Shown: positions 13,868-16,970 of the stretch, in pieces | Layout of the letters: every line of letters starts with the position of its first letter | Position numbering within the stretch: the stretch's first letter is position 1 | From: Candidatus Omnitrophota bacterium | GTDB lineage: Bacteria > Omnitrophota > Koll11 > JAHIPI01 | Assembly (NCBI GenBank): GCA_028718265.1 | Contig: JAQUMG010000014.1 | Location: 1-16,970, forward strand | Length of the DNA stretch: 16,970 bases | Direction: 5' to 3' | The notes under the pieces: generated by a model | Seen by the model: only the letters and a program-made list of their open reading frames with translations | Databases searched by the model: none | What the model was told of the DNA's origin: nothing | Position numbers and translations under genes: made by a program

Positions 13868-15959
13868 TAAGCTGCCTCACTTTGGATATTATGGCCCTGC
13901 ATATGTCTATCACGCAAAAAAGGCCGAGCATGTAGAGGATTATCAGGAAAGGGTCTATGGGAACGCGCATCCTCTGCGTGCCCGGGACTATCAGCATGGG
14001 CAAGATCACATTATAAGCAACGGCACCACTGAAAGAAAACCACGCCAGCCCGTTATTTTTTCTGAATATATAGTATATCGACGCCAAAAATCCGACAATT
14101 AAAAAGAAAAACAGGAATTCCTCCTTATTATCCGTTATCCATGAATCATATATATTTACCATGTGGGCATAAAGCATAGTGCACACGTTCGGCTCTTTGT
14201 CGAATTTAAGATATCCCTGGATCGGGTCGCATTGCCAGTTGGTAATAACATCTCTGTTGGCTTTTTCAGCGTCCCACATTATTCTGTAAGGATAGGGGTA
14301 ATCATTACCGGCGGGTATGCCCGGTATATATAAATACGTAGGTTCGGGAGTAATAAGCGTCCTGTATACATATGTAAGCGTTGTGGTCGCATAAGGTACA
14401 GGGTACTTCTTAATGCAATCCAAAGACGCCCGGAGAAAGACGTCATCGGCTTCGGTCGGTTTCACTTTTTTCGCGTGAATATAAGCGGCTATCGCCGGCA
14501 GATGGTGTTTCCACGCCTCCGGGTTAAAATAATAGTCGTAAAATGCCCAATTCTTCAGCTTCTCGGCCTCTCCGTTTTGTATACGGACGGCGAGATTCTT
14601 CCCGAAGGCGCTCTTTATGTCCTGTATGTAAGGGCTGTCATAGTCTATGGTCTTTTCGTATTCCACGACCCGGCTATATAGATTAATCCCCACGCATTTG
14701 GTCATCCCGAAAAAACCGTTATGAGCATGATTATATGCCATCCACGGTATTACGCAGGCAAGGTACAGCGCGAGCCCCGCGATAAGCGCAAAAAAAGATC
14801 TGATTTTATTGCTCTTCTGGCTCGTAAACAAAAATATAAGATACGAAACGCACGGAAATATTATCATATACTGAGCCACGGGCCTCACGTTAGTGGCGAG
14901 GCCGGTCACAAAAAGCGATAATACGAGATATCCGTCTCTTCCCGTAACAGCGTATCGCACATAAAAATAAAATGTAAATGCCAGCAAAAACGCGTACAAG
15001 ACTTCGGTCATGACATAATTTGCGTAGGATATGAGCTGAAGCGAAAAACATGACAATACGGCGCATAAAAACGCCTTCCATTTTTTGCGCAAAAGTTCTA
15101 ACGCCGTATAATACACCATCACGGTTATTATCACCCCCATGCCATGCTGGATGATTCTAAGCGGAAAGGCCGAGTTTGAGCCGAAAATCTTGAAGATCGC
15201 GGCCAGTAAAAGCGGGTATCCCGGCGTTCTCATCGTCGGAAGGGTGGAAAAATTGAACGAGTCTTTGATATTAAAGCCGCCTACGACATATCCCCCTGAA
15301 TCCGGAAAGATCATAAGAGATGTGCCAAACAGGGTAACGGCATGGACGACGGCTGAAACGCCTATGATTATGAATATCAATGATTGCGACCTCTCCGCGA
15401 TGCCTATCACGGCTCTCCAGAGATCGACGCACAAAGACGTGAAACCGTACAATATCTTTGCAGCGCGCTCTGCCTGCCTGGATAACGACAGAAAGAATAC
15501 TACCAGAAAAGCAAGGAATACGTAAAACGGTACTGTCAGAGGACAGCTGATCTCATATTTCTTGTTATTGAGGGACGGGTCTGAATTATCAGAGGCAGAA
15601 ATATAGATATGACGGCCCCAATGCGAATACCTTCCTTCTCCTGTCTCGCGTATATCGGCGTGCTGGCTATGGGCGGGGCCGAGGGGCTTGCCGTCCTCGT
15701 AAAGTATAGCGCGCGACCTCATATTATTCGACATCTTATCTCCCTTGATGAAATAAATAAGGAGGCGAGGATTGCCTTTGATAGGCGATATATAGCAATT
15801 ACCCGTTTCATGCTGAAAGTTGCCGAGAGGCATCCTGCAATGAAAAATGTTAACATAAGATAAAAGCGTTAGGACACTCAACGCGCCGAACGTAACGGTC
15901 AGGATAATTCCGAATATCGGCTTCTGCCGGTTATTTTTCGCTTTATATGTGTTTTTCAT
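13842..15959 (-). CDS. GT-C membrane glycosyltransferase (GT39/ArnT-like) with extracytoplasmic insert
   Basis: This 705-residue membrane protein has a lone N-terminal helix (about 14-37), a soluble segment of about 100 residues (40-138), a second helix (about 139-160), then a GT-C core from about 193. In the core, IFPDSGGYVVGG holds Asp220 in the first large loop, the expected catalytic acid of this fold. RTPGYPLLLA (244-253) is the typical conserved turn, and MTEVLYAFLLAFTFYF holds Glu319. Members transfer sugars from polyprenyl-phosphate donors on the outer face of the inner membrane. The soluble insert contains RYSHWGRHIYISASDNSD (110-127), which does not belong to the GT-C fold. The C-terminal third has another large loop (about 420-620). 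Start is fixed by a GGAAGG site 7 nt upstream and an ATGA overlap with the radical SAM gene. The precise sugar is unknown. Confidence 0.82.
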   Translation of the reverse strand: MKNTYKAKNNRQKPIFGIILTVTFGALSVLTLLSYVNIFHCRMPLGNFQHETGNCYISPIKGNPRLLIYFIKGDKMSNNMRSRAILYEDGKPLGPAHSQHADIRETGEGRYSHWGRHIYISASDNSDPSLNNKKYEISCPLTVPFYVFLAFLVVFFLSLSRQAERAAKILYGFTSLCVDLWRAVIGIAERSQSLIFIIIGVSAVVHAVTLFGTSLMIFPDSGGYVVGGFNIKDSFNFSTLPTMRTPGYPLLLAAIFKIFGSNSAFPLRIIQHGMGVIITVMVYYTALELLRKKWKAFLCAVLSCFSLQLISYANYVMTEVLYAFLLAFTFYFYVRYAVTGRDGYLVLSLFVTGLATNVRPVAQYMIIFPCVSYLIFLFTSQKSNKIRSFFALIAGLALYLACVIPWMAYNHAHNGFFGMTKCVGINLYSRVVEYEKTIDYDSPYIQDIKSAFGKNLAVRIQNGEAEKLKNWAFYDYYFNPEAWKHHLPAIAAYIHAKKVKPTEADDVFLRASLDCIKKYPVPYATTTLTYVYRTLITPEPTYLYIPGIPAGNDYPYPYRIMWDAEKANRDVITNWQCDPIQGYLKFDKEPNVCTMLYAHMVNIYDSWITDNKEEFLFFFLIVGFLASIYYIFRKNNGLAWFSFSGAVAYNVILPMLIVPGTQRMRVPIDPFLIILYMLGLFCVIDICRAIISKVRQLNVRNSRIL

Positions 15960-16970
15960 GTGACTGCCTTCCTTATCAGATTTAAAAAGATACGCGCCCC
16001 GTCTACGGGGCCGATCATTCTGAGCGCCGCCAGGATCCTTTTGGGCGTGAAATGGATCTTCAGCAGACCTATCTTCTGAAGCCTTACCAGGTCGTCAGGA
16101 CCCAGGTCATTTACCGAGATCGGACTGTTATCGTAACGCCTGTATCCGGAGAAATCCCTGATGATCAGCCGGATGCCGTGCTTGCCGGAGAGCGCCCATT
16201 CGTACATCTCGGATCCGGGATAAGGATTGGCGATGGAAAAATTCGAATATAATATCTGGGGTATCTTCCTGACAAAATTAATCGTCCGCTCTACCGATTC
16301 TCTTGTCTCCCCCGGAAGGCCAAGCATTACAGAGCAAGCCGGCTCTATGCCGAGTTCATCCGTCATCTTAAATGCCTTAAGCATATCCGACAACTTCACT
16401 TCCTTGCGTATGATCTTCAATATTTCAGGATCGCCGCTCTCGATGCCGTAGCTGATCCGTATCAGGCCGGCCTTTCTCAGCAGGCTGAGGATATCTTTGT
16501 CTACCAGGTTTGCTCTTGTCCAGCCTTCAAAAGTGACCTTAAGGCCTCTCTTCAGTATTTCATTACATACGCCCTCTGTCTGCGCCCTTTTAAGCGTAAG
16601 ATTGGAATCCATAAAAAAGAAATGAGTCACGCCTATCTCTCTTACCATCTTTTCCATCTCATCCACTATGTTCTTCGGGGACCTGAACCTTACGTGAGGA
16701 TTTGTCAGCGGCTCGCTGCAAAAAACGCATTTGAAGGGACATCCGCGCGTCGCCATTATCGGAAGGTACCGCCTCTTTCTGAATTTGGCAAAGGTCATGA
16801 CATACCGGTCATGTTTTATGAGGTGCATCGCGGGAAACTGAAGGCTGTCGAGATCTTCGATGTATTTGCCGGGCGCCGTTTCAATCGTCTTGCCGTCCTC
16901 CCTATACAGGAAACCTCCTAATTTATCGTAGTCGCCGCTGCCGTTTTCGATGATCCCTAGAAAACGGTCG
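15956..16970 (-). CDS. Radical SAM protein, probably B12-binding type (N-terminus outside window)
   Basis: The frame is open to the right edge, giving 337 residues with the N-terminus missing. The internal ATG at 16828 is not the start, because the upstream part (FLYREDGKTIETAPG, then IEDLDSLQFPA) matches the linker that joins the cobalamin-binding domain to the radical SAM core in this superfamily. The cluster motif RGCPFKCVFC (Cys77, Cys81, Cys84 of the visible part) would hold the [4Fe-4S] cluster that cleaves SAM. Further landmarks are THFFFMDSNLTL, ISYGIESGDPEILKIIRK and SVMLGLPGETRESV. The N-terminal domain is unseen, so cobalamin binding is inferred from family resemblance. Such enzymes methylate, rearrange or otherwise modify unactivated carbons. 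Its stop shares ATGA with the next gene, so it belongs to the glycan operon. Confidence 0.88.
   Translation of the reverse strand, partial: DRFLGIIENGSGDYDKLGGFLYREDGKTIETAPGKYIEDLDSLQFPAMHLIKHDRYVMTFAKFRKRRYLPIMATRGCPFKCVFCSEPLTNPHVRFRSPKNIVDEMEKMVREIGVTHFFFMDSNLTLKRAQTEGVCNEILKRGLKVTFEGWTRANLVDKDILSLLRKAGLIRISYGIESGDPEILKIIRKEVKLSDMLKAFKMTDELGIEPACSVMLGLPGETRESVERTINFVRKIPQILYSNFSIANPYPGSEMYEWALSGKHGIRLIIRDFSGYRRYDNSPISVNDLGPDDLVRLQKIGLLKIHFTPKRILAALRMIGPVDGARIFLNLIRKAVT

Noticed and set aside
15956..16828. Radical SAM protein as a complete 290-residue gene starting at 16828
   Set aside because: The frame stays open to the right edge, and the translated upstream part matches the family's inter-domain linker, so the Met at 16828 is internal.
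1..16970. Mobile elements, CRISPR arrays, tRNA or rRNA genes
   Set aside because: I found no transposase or integrase reading frame, no array of regularly spaced repeats, and no tRNA- or rRNA-like sequence. Nearly all of the window is coding on one strand.

Overview
All 14 recognisable genes in this window lie on the minus strand, packed with overlaps or gaps of at most 22 nt. The one exception is a 109-nt control region (1877-1985). The TolC-type outer-membrane protein and the lipid-linked glycan machinery indicate a diderm (Gram-negative-type) bacterium. Moderate GC and the gene mix would fit an uncultured lineage such as Omnitrophota or a relative, but that placement is a guess and no sequence marker here proves it.

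Reading in the direction of transcription (right to left), positions 16970 to 1986 form one long polycistronic surface-polysaccharide locus of 12 genes. The order is: radical SAM enzyme (N-terminus outside the window), GT-C membrane glycosyltransferase with an extracytoplasmic insert, asparagine-synthase-like amidotransferase, WecB-type UDP-GlcNAc 2-epimerase, and two GT4-like glycosyltransferases with similar cysteine clusters. Then come a fusion of a GT2 glycosyltransferase to a polyprenol-phosphate phosphoglycosyl transferase, a two-subunit E1-type thiamine-diphosphate enzyme (alpha then beta), a DegT/DnrJ-type PLP aminotransferase, a class I methyltransferase and an O-antigen ligase/polymerase-type membrane protein. 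Together they could start a glycan on a lipid carrier, extend it, decorate it (amidation, amination, methylation, perhaps C2 branching) and polymerise or ligate it. No flippase, polysaccharide export protein or chain-length regulator is visible, so the locus probably continues past the right edge.

Positions 1978 to 1 hold a separate efflux unit. A near-consensus sigma70 promoter (TTGACA, 17 nt, TATATT) reads into a MarR-family repressor gene and a TolC-family outer-membrane protein gene that is cut by the left edge. A perfect 11-bp inverted repeat just downstream of the -10 is a strong candidate MarR operator. The partners of TolC (HlyD-type adaptor, inner-membrane pump) would be expected just outside the left edge.

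The most unusual content is the tightly coupled E1-alpha/E1-beta/DegT/methyltransferase block, which has no E2, E3 or lipoyl protein, and the GT2-phosphoglycosyl-transferase fusion, whose GT2 half has lost two of the usual aspartates.
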